Positions 46,723 through 55,400 are shown, numbered from the stretch's first letter. The stretch: 64,000 nucleotides of DNA from Oxalobacter vibrioformis (GCF_027118995.1 NZ_CP098242.1:806001-870000); one strand, 5' to 3'. Translations and numbers: made by a program. Notes: a model not told the origin generated them from the letters alone.

Positions 46723-49518
46723 TCATTTTGAGTAAGTAAAATCATCCTTTGCGGCTGTCTCTTTTTGTGGAGCAGCCGTTTTTTCTTGGGTTTTCGCTGG
46801 TTCTTTGACCTCCTTCTCTGTTGGTTTTTTCTCGATTGTTTCAGCCGTTTTCTCGTTCGCAAGTCTCGCCTTTTCGAATTCATCTCGCGGCGTGAAATCG
46901 TGGGTGGTTTCTTTTTGTCGGCTCTGCGCCATGGCGTCCAAGGTCTCCCGCATGGCCTCCAGCCGCATTTCATTTGCATCCCTGACGCGCAGGTCAGCAA
47001 TACCGTTGTCGATCAAATATTGCTTTGCTGAATAGAAAGATTCGCGGGCAGATTCCGGCAACTCCTGCCCCTGTCTGGCCGCTGCCCGCTCTGCTTTTTC
47101 GATCAGTTCAGGAGTCGGCTGCGCCTGTTTTTCCATCTCCCTGATCGTGTGGCTGGTAAAAACAAATGTTGTTTCCTCCCTCGCCCGGCTGGCCTGGACA
47201 TACGCCATCTCGCGGCTGGTTTGCGCCGAGGAAAAGACCGTCGCCCTTTCCAGCGTTGCGCCCTGTGCTTTATGTGTGGTGGATGCATACCCGTGCTTGA
47301 TTTCGATGCTTGAAGGGTCAACCGTTTGCTGCCGGCCGTCTCTCTCGATCAAAATCTGGCCGTTTTCAGCGTGGGCACGGACGGTGGCCGTATCGGCTTT
47401 CAGCGCGCCCGACTCTTTATGCTTTTCATTGAAAATGATGCGATCACCGACCGCCAGGGACAGCGGCTGGGCGTCTTTCCCGATTTGATATTCTTTCTCC
47501 CTGCCCAGTTCGCCCTGCTCTTTCAGGTTCTCGCGGATTTTGGAGTTAATGTCATCAACTTGCTTATTGGTGCTAGCAAGGCAGATCGTGTTATTTGCAC
47601 CAACCTTCGCACGATCCGAGAGGTAGCTCTCTGCGCATTTTTCAACGGCCGCCCTGTACGTTGCCTCGACGCAAACATTGCCTTTCTCCACATAAAATTT
47701 CATGGCTTCTGCTGCTTCGCCTCTCGACATTTGCGTGACGGCTTGCTTGTGTTCGGCCTCTCTTTGCCGCATGTTCGTGTCCAGTCGTTCATACCCGCAC
47801 TGCTCCGCGACGCGCGAAAACATCCCCCCGGCGGCAACGCTCGGAAGCTGTTTGTTGTCGCCGAGATAAACCAGCTTCGCCCCTGCTTGGTCCGCCGCCT
47901 TTTGCAGCGCGGCCGCGTTCAGGCTGCCGACCATCCCGGCCTCGTCGAGCAAAATCACGGTTTTGCTATCGATTTTTTGCGGGTTGTTTTCAATGTCGAT
48001 AAGCAACCTGTCGATGGTTTGAGAACGGATGCCGCTGCTCTCTTGCAGCCCCCTGGCGGCTTTATTGCTTGGGGCTGCGCCGAGCACAGTAAAACCTTCC
48101 GACTCGAATGCTTTTTTTACAACCTCGCTCATCGTTGACTTCCCGGTGCCGGCGTCGCCGATGATCAGCCCGACGCCATCCCTGCCGTGCGCGATATGCT
48201 CGATTGATCGCAGTTGATCGTCCGTCAGTTCGAACCCTTTCCGCTGCTGATATTCAGCAACCGCCTGGCGAACGGTTTCAGCCGGCAGCACATGCTTTCC
48301 CTCGCCCATCCGCACGAGCGAATTGTTCAAGACAAACCGCTCAGCTTCGAGAATTTCGCGGGTGGTGTATTTGATTTCTTCGCGGTCGATGGTGCGACCG
48401 TCACGGCTCTGGAAAGAGGTGTCGCGCACCATTTCAATAGCCTGACTTTTCATTTCTGCGACGACTTTTTCGATCTGCGCCTTGCCGCCGGCACTGTCGA
48501 GCGATTGCCTCGCGGCGGACAAGTACAAATCTTTTTCAGTCACCAGACTATCAAGCTCGGTTGCGCCCTTCAGGCCCGTGTCGGCCAGGCCTGCAGGGTC
48601 AACATCAGGCCGAACAATTTCAGGGCCTGACTGCACGTTTTCGGTGGTGAAATTGTGCTCCTTGGCCTCGGCTTGCCACCGCTGACGGAGCTCATGGGCG
48701 TCATGGTTTTTTTGTTTTGCCTCCCGCGTGCCCAGGGCGGCAACTTCGGCCGCTCGGGCTGACGTTGCCCCGCGTTTTTCAAGCTCGGTTTCGATTGCGG
48801 CGCGTCTGCTCGACCAGGCGTCGCAGAGTGATTCAGGGACAACGCTTAACTTGATGAATTCGTCACCATCCTTTGATGTGGTGTAACCAATTTTTTCGAG
48901 GCCGCGCGCTAGTTCTGATTGGTAGACTGTGCCTGCAACTTTTTGCCATTGGTAAAGGTAGCGCGACTCAATTGCACCGACCGTGCCATCAGCGCGGATT
49001 GAGGCATTGAAAATAAAGTTGTGGGTGTGCAATTGTGGTTCAACCGCGCGGCTGGTGAAGTGGTCGAAACTCGCAATGATGATCTCAGCTTTTTCGTGGA
49101 CAACACTGCCGGCGCCGGTCCGCGTGTACGCGGCTTTTTCTTGAACTATATCAAGTGCAGCCGCCACCGCATTTTTGTGCGCGGCCTCGATTTTTTCCCT
49201 ATCGCTGTCGCTCGCAACCGCCCAGGCAGCGCTCACACTTTTCGGCGCCGACAGCGTGCAATCCCAGCCGGCTCGACGGTTATCTGCGCCGGCATTTTGG
49301 GTCATGGCTTCACCAGTTTTTGGATCGAACCCGCGCACCATTTGCCGGAAATCTTCGGCGGCAACTTCTCCTGACAACCCGAGTTTTTCCGCCCCTGCGC
49401 CATGCCATTCGCCGGCTCCTTCACGCGAATAATATTCCTCGATTTTGCCGCTGCGTTCTTGCATGTGGAGGTAGTAATGTTCCGCGCCGGCTGCCGATTT
49501 TTGAGAAATTGACATCAT
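46723..49518 (-). CDS. MobF-family conjugative relaxase/helicase (TraI/TrwC-like)
   Basis: It would nick oriT, attach to the 5' end and unwind the strand. The 931-residue protein has catalytic tyrosines in KIEEYYSREG (about 28-29), the three-His metal site in EPQLHTHNFIFN and the motif GWDCTLSAPKSVSAAW. A RecD-like helicase follows with Walker A IIGDAGTGKSTMSEV, VILLDEAGMVGSLN and HKAQGATLERATV. The C-terminus is charged. The start overlaps the preceding gene's stop (ATGATG). It is shorter than F TraI and close to R388 TrwC in size. All core motifs are intact. Confidence 0.93.
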   Translation of the reverse strand: MMSISQKSAAGAEHYYLHMQERSGKIEEYYSREGAGEWHGAGAEKLGLSGEVAAEDFRQMVRGFDPKTGEAMTQNAGADNRRAGWDCTLSAPKSVSAAWAVASDSDREKIEAAHKNAVAAALDIVQEKAAYTRTGAGSVVHEKAEIIIASFDHFTSRAVEPQLHTHNFIFNASIRADGTVGAIESRYLYQWQKVAGTVYQSELARGLEKIGYTTSKDGDEFIKLSVVPESLCDAWSSRRAAIETELEKRGATSARAAEVAALGTREAKQKNHDAHELRQRWQAEAKEHNFTTENVQSGPEIVRPDVDPAGLADTGLKGATELDSLVTEKDLYLSAARQSLDSAGGKAQIEKVVAEMKSQAIEMVRDTSFQSRDGRTIDREEIKYTTREILEAERFVLNNSLVRMGEGKHVLPAETVRQAVAEYQQRKGFELTDDQLRSIEHIAHGRDGVGLIIGDAGTGKSTMSEVVKKAFESEGFTVLGAAPSNKAARGLQESSGIRSQTIDRLLIDIENNPQKIDSKTVILLDEAGMVGSLNAAALQKAADQAGAKLVYLGDNKQLPSVAAGGMFSRVAEQCGYERLDTNMRQREAEHKQAVTQMSRGEAAEAMKFYVEKGNVCVEATYRAAVEKCAESYLSDRAKVGANNTICLASTNKQVDDINSKIRENLKEQGELGREKEYQIGKDAQPLSLAVGDRIIFNEKHKESGALKADTATVRAHAENGQILIERDGRQQTVDPSSIEIKHGYASTTHKAQGATLERATVFSSAQTSREMAYVQASRAREETTFVFTSHTIREMEKQAQPTPELIEKAERAAARQGQELPESARESFYSAKQYLIDNGIADLRVRDANEMRLEAMRETLDAMAQSRQKETTHDFTPRDEFEKARLANEKTAETIEKKPTEKEVKEPAKTQEKTAAPQKETAAKDDFTYSK

Positions 49519-49913
49519 TGAAATTCTCCTTTTAGGACCCTCTCACCTATTGAATTTGACATGCTGTTTTTGTCGCGCGCGGCCTCGATCCCGCCCGATT
49601 GCAAGCAGTAAAAATTGAGAGAAAGCAGATGAAAAATTTGGTGAAAAATCTTCCTAGCCTCCGCGGCCGACAGCGCGTCAGCGCTGGCCTGACTTTCAGT
49701 TGCCGGTGCCGCTGGCCGTGCAGAAAAAACTTCTGTTTTGATGCGCTCGATGAGCTCATCCTGTCCGGCCTGGTCGGCTGCTTTTGCGGCCGCCAGACGG
49801 ATGAGGAAGCGCACTTTTTCCGCTTGGCTTTTGCCTGGCAGCGCATCAAAAATTTCGGCTTCCTGTCGGCCCAACCGAGCGGTAACTTTCACTGAATTTT
49901 TATTGATTGCCAT
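49515..49913 (-). CDS. Small DNA-binding/mobilization accessory protein
   Basis: The 132-residue protein starts NKNSVKVTARLGRQEAEIFD, followed by KSQAEKVRFLIRLAAA. A short beta strand followed by helices is the plan of ribbon-helix-helix relaxosome proteins (TraJ/MobC-like). It ends in overlap with the relaxase start and begins in overlap with the gene upstream, so the three are translated together. The Ala-rich middle looks unstructured. A role in helping the relaxase bind oriT is inferred from position and fold. Confidence 0.65.
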   Translation of the reverse strand: MAINKNSVKVTARLGRQEAEIFDALPGKSQAEKVRFLIRLAAAKAADQAGQDELIERIKTEVFSARPAAPATESQASADALSAAEARKIFHQIFHLLSLNFYCLQSGGIEAARDKNSMSNSIGERVLKGEFQ

Positions 49914-50121
49914 CTGCTTGACCTCCCAACTTTTTTAGCGCCTGGCGGATTTCGTCGGGCGACTTTTCGAGCAGGCCGATGCCTCGCGCGGCGGCGATGA
50001 GCGCGTCCAGCCTTGCCCTCTCTTCCGCTGCCTTCTCATGTTTCTTTGTGGCAACAAGCTGCTGCTGCAACGCCTTGATTTTTGTTTCGATTGCGTCTGA
50101 TTTTTTGATTTGCTTTTTCAT
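49900..50121 (-). CDS. Small coiled-coil protein of the mobilization operon
   Basis: ATG 50121 is preceded by AAGGAAAAAATC. The 73-residue product starts KKQIKKSDAIETKIKALQQQ and is a strongly charged amphipathic helix to about residue 45, then ARGIGLLEKSPDEIRQALKK. It is not recognised by name; small coiled-coil proteins of this size are common beside relaxases. The stop overlaps the next start (ATGGCAATCAATAA). Confidence 0.65.
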   Translation of the reverse strand: MKKQIKKSDAIETKIKALQQQLVATKKHEKAAEERARLDALIAAARGIGLLEKSPDEIRQALKKLGGQADGNQ

Positions 50122-50138
50122 GATTTTTTCCTTTCGTG

Positions 50139-50612
50139 TTAATTGAGTTTTGTCGACAGACCGAAAACCAGCACTGGCGCGGGTTTCCGGCTGATTTGAG
50201 GTTTGCCGTGTCGGCATTTTGTCGGCACAGCGCAAAACCAACAGCCATGCGGCTCTGCGGCTGATTTCGGTATGCCATGTGCTGCACCGAAGGAGCGTGG
50301 TGTGTGGAGAGAATCGACCAGAGATTTGACGGAGCTAAAAATTGCGATTTCGTGGAAGATGCTGACCGATTTTGGAGCAGGGTGAGCGATAAATTTTTGA
50401 CAGGGATTGATGGATGAGAAGGAGGTGAGGATGTAATGGATGGGATGGTTGTCCATCCCATCCATTACCTTGCCGGACTGCCGTCCGGCCTTGCTCGCAG
50501 GAACCGATTCCAGACGCGCTGACGCGCGGGAAATGTGGGCCGCAGCTTCGCTGCAACCCAAACTAAAAAACCTCCCCAGGGTCGTTTTAATGGCTTGCAT
50601 CGCGCTCTTCAT
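50139..50612 (-). CDS. Hypothetical protein in the tra operon (possibly Ash-like)
   Basis: A 157-residue frame fits tightly between the traD stop (16 bp before it) and the next gene (18 bp after it) on the same strand, which supports it as a gene. It contains VPASKAGRQSGKVMDGMDNH, HPAPKSVSIF and HTPRSFGAAHGIPKSAAEPH. From memory these phrases recall small proteins of prophages and mobile elements labelled Ash-like, but I cannot confirm this. The DNA holds several hairpins, including the 16-bp-arm one at 50433-50468, so the region may instead be a non-coding structured locus such as oriT. Cys, Ser and Pro content is high for a soluble protein. Confidence 0.45.
   Translation of the reverse strand: MKSAMQAIKTTLGRFFSLGCSEAAAHISRASARLESVPASKAGRQSGKVMDGMDNHPIHYILTSFSSINPCQKFIAHPAPKSVSIFHEIAIFSSVKSLVDSLHTPRSFGAAHGIPKSAAEPHGCWFCAVPTKCRHGKPQISRKPAPVLVFGLSTKLN
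50433..50468. repeat. Perfect 16-bp inverted repeat (oriT candidate)
   Basis: GTAATGGATGGGATGG is followed by TTGT and its exact reverse complement. It is not followed by a T-run on either strand, so it is not an intrinsic terminator. Further stems follow within 100 bp: GCCGGAC/GTCCGGC, CGCGC/GCGCG and GCAGC/GCTGC. It lies in the mobilization operon upstream of the relaxase genes. Confidence 0.75.
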
Positions 50613-50627
50613 TTTTACTTTCCCCGC

Positions 50628-52166
50628 TCAATCCGCGGCAGCAAATGCAGCCGCCTTTTTCTTCGCGATGAAGGGCTCGGTCACTGCCGGAAAGTCAACG
50701 CGACGCAGCTGGATCGCGCACAGAGGGAAGTCACCACGAATTTTTAAAACGCCATGAAGATCGGCGAAATTTTGAATCTGGCTCGGCAGCAAAATCTGCG
50801 TCTGCGTGACCTGCTGGCTGCGGTTTTCGCTGCTCCCTTTTTCGCCGTGGGCACTGGAAATATTTGTCCGCAAAATTTCCTGTTGACCGACCATGCGGCT
50901 CAACTGTTCCGCGGTCTCGCTATCATTCGATCGTAGGATTGTCCACGTGCCAAGACAGCTTAAAAGTGACTGCGCATCTTCCCTACCGTAGCAGCTACGC
51001 AGTTGGCTCATACTCTGAAAACCAAGCTGCATCACCGATCCAAATTTGCGCCCGAGCGCGGCGAGCTGGAGCAAGCTCGGCATGGGCGGAAGGGTGGAAA
51101 ATTCGTCGAGATAATAGACAATCCGGCGATCCAGATTCGATGACATGGACAGGTGGCAACTGATCGCCGTCTCAAGAAGATAACTGTACAAACCTTTTAG
51201 CAGCGGGAGCTGATCGTTGCGTACTGAAAAGAACAACCACGACCGGTCATTGTCGTCCTCCATCCAGCGGCGGATTGAAAATCCTGACTGGTCAACGTCA
51301 CCGTCCAGGGTTCGCAAGACTTGGCCCGCCTGCGAGATAATTGACCGCAAGGAAGCCGACATTTTTTCCTCACCGCCCAGGAGTGTCGCAGCCGGCCTGC
51401 CGCCTACCAAAGCGACTTGTTCGGCCTTCGTCATTGTGGTCAGCGCCCCGAGCAAATCACGATTAGTTTTCTTGCCGCTCTCGATCAATGCCCCAGCCAG
51501 GTCGGCGATGCATGTGCGCGCGCTATCGCTCCAAAATTTATCGTTCGTGTCTGCCGAGACGAGCGCCTGTGCGAGCCTCGCGGGGTCCACCATTTCGTCC
51601 GTCAGATCGGAAAAAATCGAGATTGGCGCAGCCCGCGAATCGAGCGGGTTCATTATTCGATCACCTCCTCGATAAAAGCGGGAAAGCGACTCCCCCCCGA
51701 GGTCAAAAACAATCGCTTTCACCTCCTCCCGATCCTGCGACATATTGCGAAAAATGGCAGTCGATTTACCGCTGCCAGGGCTCCCCACATAACAAAAACC
51801 TTGCGCCTCGGCTGACGCGGGAATAGTGACGCCGCCAATGCTGTATCGCCCCTTCCCGGCCGTGGCCCGAGCGATTTTTCCTGGGTCCTCGATCTGCGCC
51901 CCACGGCGGAAAACGTCACCACTTTTCTTGCTGAAGAACGCGTCTTTCAGACAACCGAAAAGGCCAAAGCAAAAGAATAAAACGTAAATTCCAACGCCCG
52001 CCCCCCAGCCCGCTTGCCCGCCGAAAAGTGCGGCAATTAAAGTGAACGCGAGCAGTGCAAAAACGGTGGGGAATGTGATTAGATTGCGGCCCCAATTCGA
52101 GAGCCACAGCGTTTCAAATACCGCCCCTTTTACCTCTGATAGAGATTGTTTTGTTTCATCTTTCAT
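50628..52166 (-). CDS. TraD/TrwB-type coupling protein
   Basis: Coupling proteins link the relaxase-DNA complex to a type IV secretion channel and pump DNA by ATP hydrolysis. From ATG 52166 (MKDETKQSLSEVKG) the 512-residue product has two membrane segments (about 33-51 and 56-75). It also has Walker A CYVGSPGSGKSTAIFRN, Walker B RIVYYLDEFSTLPPMPSLLQ and a helix LGRKFGSVMQLGFQSMSQL typical of the family. It overlaps the upstream membrane-protein gene by 11 bp. No channel genes are present, so this coupling protein must work with a channel from elsewhere. Confidence 0.9.
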   Translation of the reverse strand: MKDETKQSLSEVKGAVFETLWLSNWGRNLITFPTVFALLAFTLIAALFGGQAGWGAGVGIYVLFFCFGLFGCLKDAFFSKKSGDVFRRGAQIEDPGKIARATAGKGRYSIGGVTIPASAEAQGFCYVGSPGSGKSTAIFRNMSQDREEVKAIVFDLGGESLSRFYRGGDRIMNPLDSRAAPISIFSDLTDEMVDPARLAQALVSADTNDKFWSDSARTCIADLAGALIESGKKTNRDLLGALTTMTKAEQVALVGGRPAATLLGGEEKMSASLRSIISQAGQVLRTLDGDVDQSGFSIRRWMEDDNDRSWLFFSVRNDQLPLLKGLYSYLLETAISCHLSMSSNLDRRIVYYLDEFSTLPPMPSLLQLAALGRKFGSVMQLGFQSMSQLRSCYGREDAQSLLSCLGTWTILRSNDSETAEQLSRMVGQQEILRTNISSAHGEKGSSENRSQQVTQTQILLPSQIQNFADLHGVLKIRGDFPLCAIQLRRVDFPAVTEPFIAKKKAAAFAAAD

Positions 52167-52572
52167 GCCTAACTCCAAATCTCCGATATGTATAAAAACC
52201 TGCAAAAATAATGAACACCACCGCCCCCGCTGCCCAGGGAACTTTTTTCATCATCACCCACTCCATCGCGAGCCGCTCCTGGTGCGCCACGGGCATCGAT
52301 CCGTACTGGCCGGGTAGCCACTTATCTACCCGGACCGGCAGCCGGTGGCCTGGCGGCCAGATCATCACCGTGTCGCCCAGCCCCCAGCCGGTTGCCAGCG
52401 TGGCCGTGAGCGCGGAAATTTTCCAGCTCGCGCTCTGGCCGGGCAGAAGCGAGTGAGGTCGGGTGTAATGCCACAACAACCCGCCCCATCCCATCGCCAC
52501 AAGGAGTATGAACATGACGATTCCCCTGCCGATCACGACGCCCCATTCCGATCGCTGTTTCGCCGCCTTCAT
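52156..52572 (-). CDS. Small membrane protein coupled to traD
   Basis: From ATG 52572 (KAAKQRSEWGVVIGRGIVMF) there are 138 residues with two membrane helices, about 14-33 and 110-127, and a middle part of about 75 residues predicted outside (ATGWGLGDTVMIWPPGHRLP). ATGA overlap links it to the gene upstream, and 11 bp of overlap link it to traD. It is not recognised by name. The layout (two helices, one soluble loop) and the coupling suggest a partner of the coupling protein. Confidence 0.7.
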   Translation of the reverse strand: MKAAKQRSEWGVVIGRGIVMFILLVAMGWGGLLWHYTRPHSLLPGQSASWKISALTATLATGWGLGDTVMIWPPGHRLPVRVDKWLPGQYGSMPVAHQERLAMEWVMMKKVPWAAGAVVFIIFAGFYTYRRFGVRHER

Positions 52573-52982
52573 CGCATGCACTCCCGTTTGCTCGCGTTGA
52601 GCAGCGCGACCACAGCGAACGCGAGGGGCACCGCGACCAGTGGCGTTGTTAATAGCATCTCGAACTGCTGCAACCACACTTCATATTCCGAGCAATCCAA
52701 TCGGCAATTCAGAAACCAGTCCACCAGCTCCCCCGCCGTCGTCACCACTTGCTCACCACTCTCTCTCATCACCAGATCCGGCCTCATTTCCGTCCAGCCA
52801 AGGCCGATTTTTTGATAAAAAAGTGCGGTTAAAAATTCACCCTTGAGGCGCGCCGAAAACCCGAAATTTGAGCTGGTGAGGACATCGAAGACCGCCGCCA
52901 TCAAAATCGCGAGCCACGCCACTCCCCAGCACCCTAGGAATTTTTGCCAGTTTTTTTGAATCGTTTCTTTCGCATTTTTCAT
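52569..52982 (-). CDS. Small membrane protein, first of the transfer operon
   Basis: The 137-residue product has membrane helices at about 17-36 (CWGVAWLAILMAAVFDVL) and 112-129 (TTPLVAVPLAFAVVALL). The loop has two cysteines in LNCRLDCSEYEVW that could form a disulfide if it faces the periplasm. ATG 52982 is preceded by AAGGAAGAAAAT. It heads the minus-strand transfer operon that runs through traD to traI. No family was recognised. Confidence 0.7.
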   Translation of the reverse strand: MKNAKETIQKNWQKFLGCWGVAWLAILMAAVFDVLTSSNFGFSARLKGEFLTALFYQKIGLGWTEMRPDLVMRESGEQVVTTAGELVDWFLNCRLDCSEYEVWLQQFEMLLTTPLVAVPLAFAVVALLNASKRECMR

Positions 52983-53034
52983 ATTTTCTTCCTTAAAAAT
53001 TGAGTGATTTTTTACTGCCCGTTCTGCTTCTTTT

Positions 53035-53226
53035 TTACTCTGCGCCCTCCCCCCCGTTCATGTATTGAAGGATGTCTTTCACCCTCCAAAACGAGCAGCT
53101 GCCGTCTTTCTCCGGCGGCGGCAAGTGGCCTTCTCGCACTCGCTTATAGAGGGTGGAGCGCGCCAGGCCGAGGGCGCGCATAACCTCCCTTGTCGGCAAG
53201 CGTCGATTCAGTTCCAGTTCATTCAT
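53035..53226 (-). CDS. AlpA-family excisionase/regulator
   Basis: ATG 53226 follows GGAGGACAAAA. The 63-residue product starts NELELNRRLPTREVMRALGL and continues ARSTLYKRVREGHLPPPEK, the winged helix-turn-helix of AlpA/Prophage CP4-57 regulators, with a closing WRVKDILQYMNG. Such proteins activate the linked integrase or act as excisionase. The upstream inverted repeat at 53302-53335 is a likely operator. Confidence 0.88.
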   Translation of the reverse strand: MNELELNRRLPTREVMRALGLARSTLYKRVREGHLPPPEKDGSCSFWRVKDILQYMNGGEGAE

Positions 53227-53301
53227 TTTTGTCCTCCAAAAAAAAAAGGTATGTGCCCGAATGCACACACCTATTCCACCATCAAAAAATCGACGGGCAA
53301 G

Positions 53302-53335
53302 GTCGAAACGTGGGTCGTTTTGGGCACGTTTCGAC
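53302..53335. promoter_or_regulatory. 11-bp perfect inverted repeat upstream of alpA
   Basis: GTCGAAACGTG, a 12-bp spacer, then CACGTTTCGAC. It lies 76 bp upstream of the AlpA start, where an operator is expected. The region 53227-53790 holds no gene. Confidence 0.6.
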
Positions 53336-53473
53336 GAAAACAGGGTTTTCGGGAGTTGTGTTTGGGAATCTTGATCTAGGTCAAGTGGGAGGGGTTGCAA
53401 TCTGCAAAGCATGTAAAGCAAAAAAAAAGCGGCTTGGTGGCCGCTCTTCAAAGTGCTTATTTTTTATGCTAAT

Positions 53474-53580
53474 TTTGCGGACACGTGTCCGCAAAAAAAA
53501 TGCTGCAAGGTTTTGTATTCATTGCGTTCGCCCAAAAATAACGGGGGAGACAGGCGGTGAATTTCTCCCAAAATTTACAG
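53474..53580. repeat. Palindrome module, copy 1
   Basis: A perfect 24-bp palindrome (core GCGGACACGTGTCCGC, 53474-53497) is followed 65 bp after its end by TTTCTCCCAAAATTTACAG (53562-53580). The same two parts at nearly the same spacing recur as copy 2. The palindrome is extended by TTTT/AAAA. Confidence 0.7.
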
Positions 53581-53666
53581 TTTTCGCCTGAATCCCAGCC
53601 AACCAGGCCAAGCCAGGACGCCACGCCGTAACCCCGCCTGACTTGCCACTTTTTTGTGCAAATTGC

Positions 53667-53770
53667 CGGACATATGTCCGCGCGTTTTTCGCGCGCAAGT
53701 CACTGTTTTTATGCAACTAGCAGAAAAATATTGGAGGGGATGGGGGGACGATTTCTACCAAAATTTACAG
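53667..53770. repeat. Palindrome module, copy 2
   Basis: The 14-bp palindrome CGGACATATGTCCG (53667-53680) is followed after 71 bp by TTTCTACCAAAATTTACAG (53752-53770). The core GGACAYRTGTCC and the downstream box match copy 1, while the sequence between differs. Copy 2 ends just before the integrase stop codon. Confidence 0.7.
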
Positions 53771-53790
53771 CCTTACGGCCCGAATCCTGG

Positions 53791-55243
53791 TTACTTTTTT
53801 CTCAATATCGCAGCTAGCCTTTTACCAAGTTTTTGCCAGGCGGCGCGCATGTCATCTGAGTACGTGTGGTGGAGGTAATGCCGGCGAACCTTGCTGCCCT
53901 CCAAAACGTGGTTTTGGCATCTGTCGATTATGTGCATCTCCACTCCCAAACTTTGCATCATCGTCGCTCCGGTGCGGCGCAAATCGTGTGGTGTCCAGCC
54001 TCCATTTTTGCCCCCCGCCAATACCAACGTATCGTCATTCCTGCGGTTTTTCATCGGCTGCCGCGGCTGACCGTCGCGCCCCAGTCGGAACCGGCTTTGC
54101 CTGTCGCCGATTTGCTTAGTCAGCGACTTGGTACAAACATGTCCGTCTTTATTTTTTGCCGGGAAACACCACTCGCTGTTACCCGTCAGTTCGTGCAATT
54201 TGCGAAACTGCTGTAATGAAAAATCAGATAAAAAGACAGTCAAATCCGACAGTTTCCCCTTCACATTTTTTCCGAGGAATAAACCATTCTTTTTTTTCAA
54301 AATCAACATTCTCCCAGCGCGCCATTGAAAGCTCGCCCACGCGGCAAAGTGTTGCCAGCATGAGCCAGACAGCGTGTTGCGAAGTGCGCGTAAAAGGCTG
54401 TGCTGTAGCACGTCTGTCGGGGGCCGCTGCATACTCCCCTTCCATCCGCTGAAAAATGTCTCTCAACTCGCGGATTTCGCTGTCAGACAGGATGCGATCT
54501 CGGACGTTATCAAAGTCGTAATCTTTGTCCACAATCTTTTCAATTTCCAGGAGATCAGCAGGATTACCATCCACCATCAACCGCCGCCACGGTTGGCGTT
54601 TCTCTCCCCAGCCAAACATCTGCACCAAGTTGTTTCTCATCACAACCGCGGATCGGTTTACCCCTCTGCCGACCATGCGCCGAAGCACGTTCCGCAAGTC
54701 CGCCTCTGACAATTCCTTTATCTTTTTTCGACCGATCTGCGGAATAACATCCGCGCCGAAACTGCGCACCAGTTCGACATTATCGTCCTGCCGCCGCACG
54801 CCGTTTTCTATCCATTCTGAAAACAAATCCTCGACCGTCAGATTTTCCGCCTGCTCCTTCTTTTTATTTTCCTTTTCTTTTTTTGCTGCCGCAGCTTTTT
54901 CCTTTTTTTCCCGCTGCATCTCGCTTTCAATATGTTCGCGCGGGTCAAGTCCACGCCGCCGCCAATCGGTCAGCTCTGCCGCTATCCGCCGGGCGACCGC
55001 CAGCGTTAGCCGTTCGCCCTGGTTTAACTTGTACAAGTCCGACAGGGCATCTGGCAGCGCTGAACCGTACTCTCCCAAAATCAGGTATGCATTTTTATTT
55101 TCAACTTTGTATCGGTAGAACCAGTTGCGGGAAAGACCTGTTGATGTGCTTCGAAACCGTAAAAAAAGGCCCCCTCCGTCACGGATATGCTCATCCGCTT
55201 TCGCGGGTTTGTAACGCTCGATAAAAGTTACGGTCAGTTTCAT
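53791..55243 (-). pseudogene. int: P4-type tyrosine integrase, frameshifted at an A6 tract
   Basis: From ATG 55243 (KLTVTFIERYKPAKADEHIR, preceded by AGGAAG) the frame has an N-terminal DUF4102-type arm-binding domain, a coiled middle rich in Lys/Glu/Ala, and the core-binding part. It continues to KKEWFIPRKK and then stops early at 54224. The neighbouring frame continues with VKGKLSDLTVFLSDFSLQQF and carries the catalytic residues (HDLRRTG, CQNHVLEGSKVRRHYLHH). One base too many in the A6 run (T6 at 54266-54271 on the + strand) explains the break; removing one A gives IPRKNVKGKL. It could be mutation, sequencing error or programmed slippage. Without frameshifting the enzyme lacks its active site. 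Confidence 0.88.
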
Positions 55244-55253
55244 AAACTCTTCC

Positions 55254-55279
55254 TGGTAGCCTTTTGGTAGCACTTTTTT
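55254..55279 (+). repeat. Right-end GGTAGC repeats overlapping the integrase leader
   Basis: GGTAGCCTTTT and then GGTAGCACTTTTTT match the left-end repeats at 45811-45839 with one base changed and an 11-bp period. They lie immediately upstream of the integrase ribosome-binding site, so binding could also repress int. Confidence 0.55.
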
Positions 55280-55298
55280 CGTGGATTCTGATGAACGG

Positions 55299-55314
55299 CT
55301 GTGAACAGTCACAG
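55299..55314. promoter_or_regulatory. Palindrome CTGTGA-ACAG-TCACAG upstream of int
   Basis: A perfect 6-bp-arm palindrome lies 56 bp before the integrase start. It also fits CTG-N10-CAG, but the centre is not AT-rich as in LexA sites. It is a possible operator for int. The rest of 55244-55400 has no gene. Confidence 0.45.
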
Positions 55315-55400
55315 ACGACAATATGCGCTATGTTACTGTTTTTAACGGATAAATACAACCATCAATGGACAGCGGTGAATACCGGTGGATGGTCATTTTT

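Noticed and set aside
50433..50468. The 16-bp hairpin as an intrinsic terminator
   Set aside because: No T-run follows the stem on either strand, and it lies within a tightly packed operon.
50440..50757. Plus-strand frame across the hairpin region and the end of traD
   Set aside because: It opposes all genes of the operon, overlaps the traD coding end, and has no motif. It arises from the inverted repeats.
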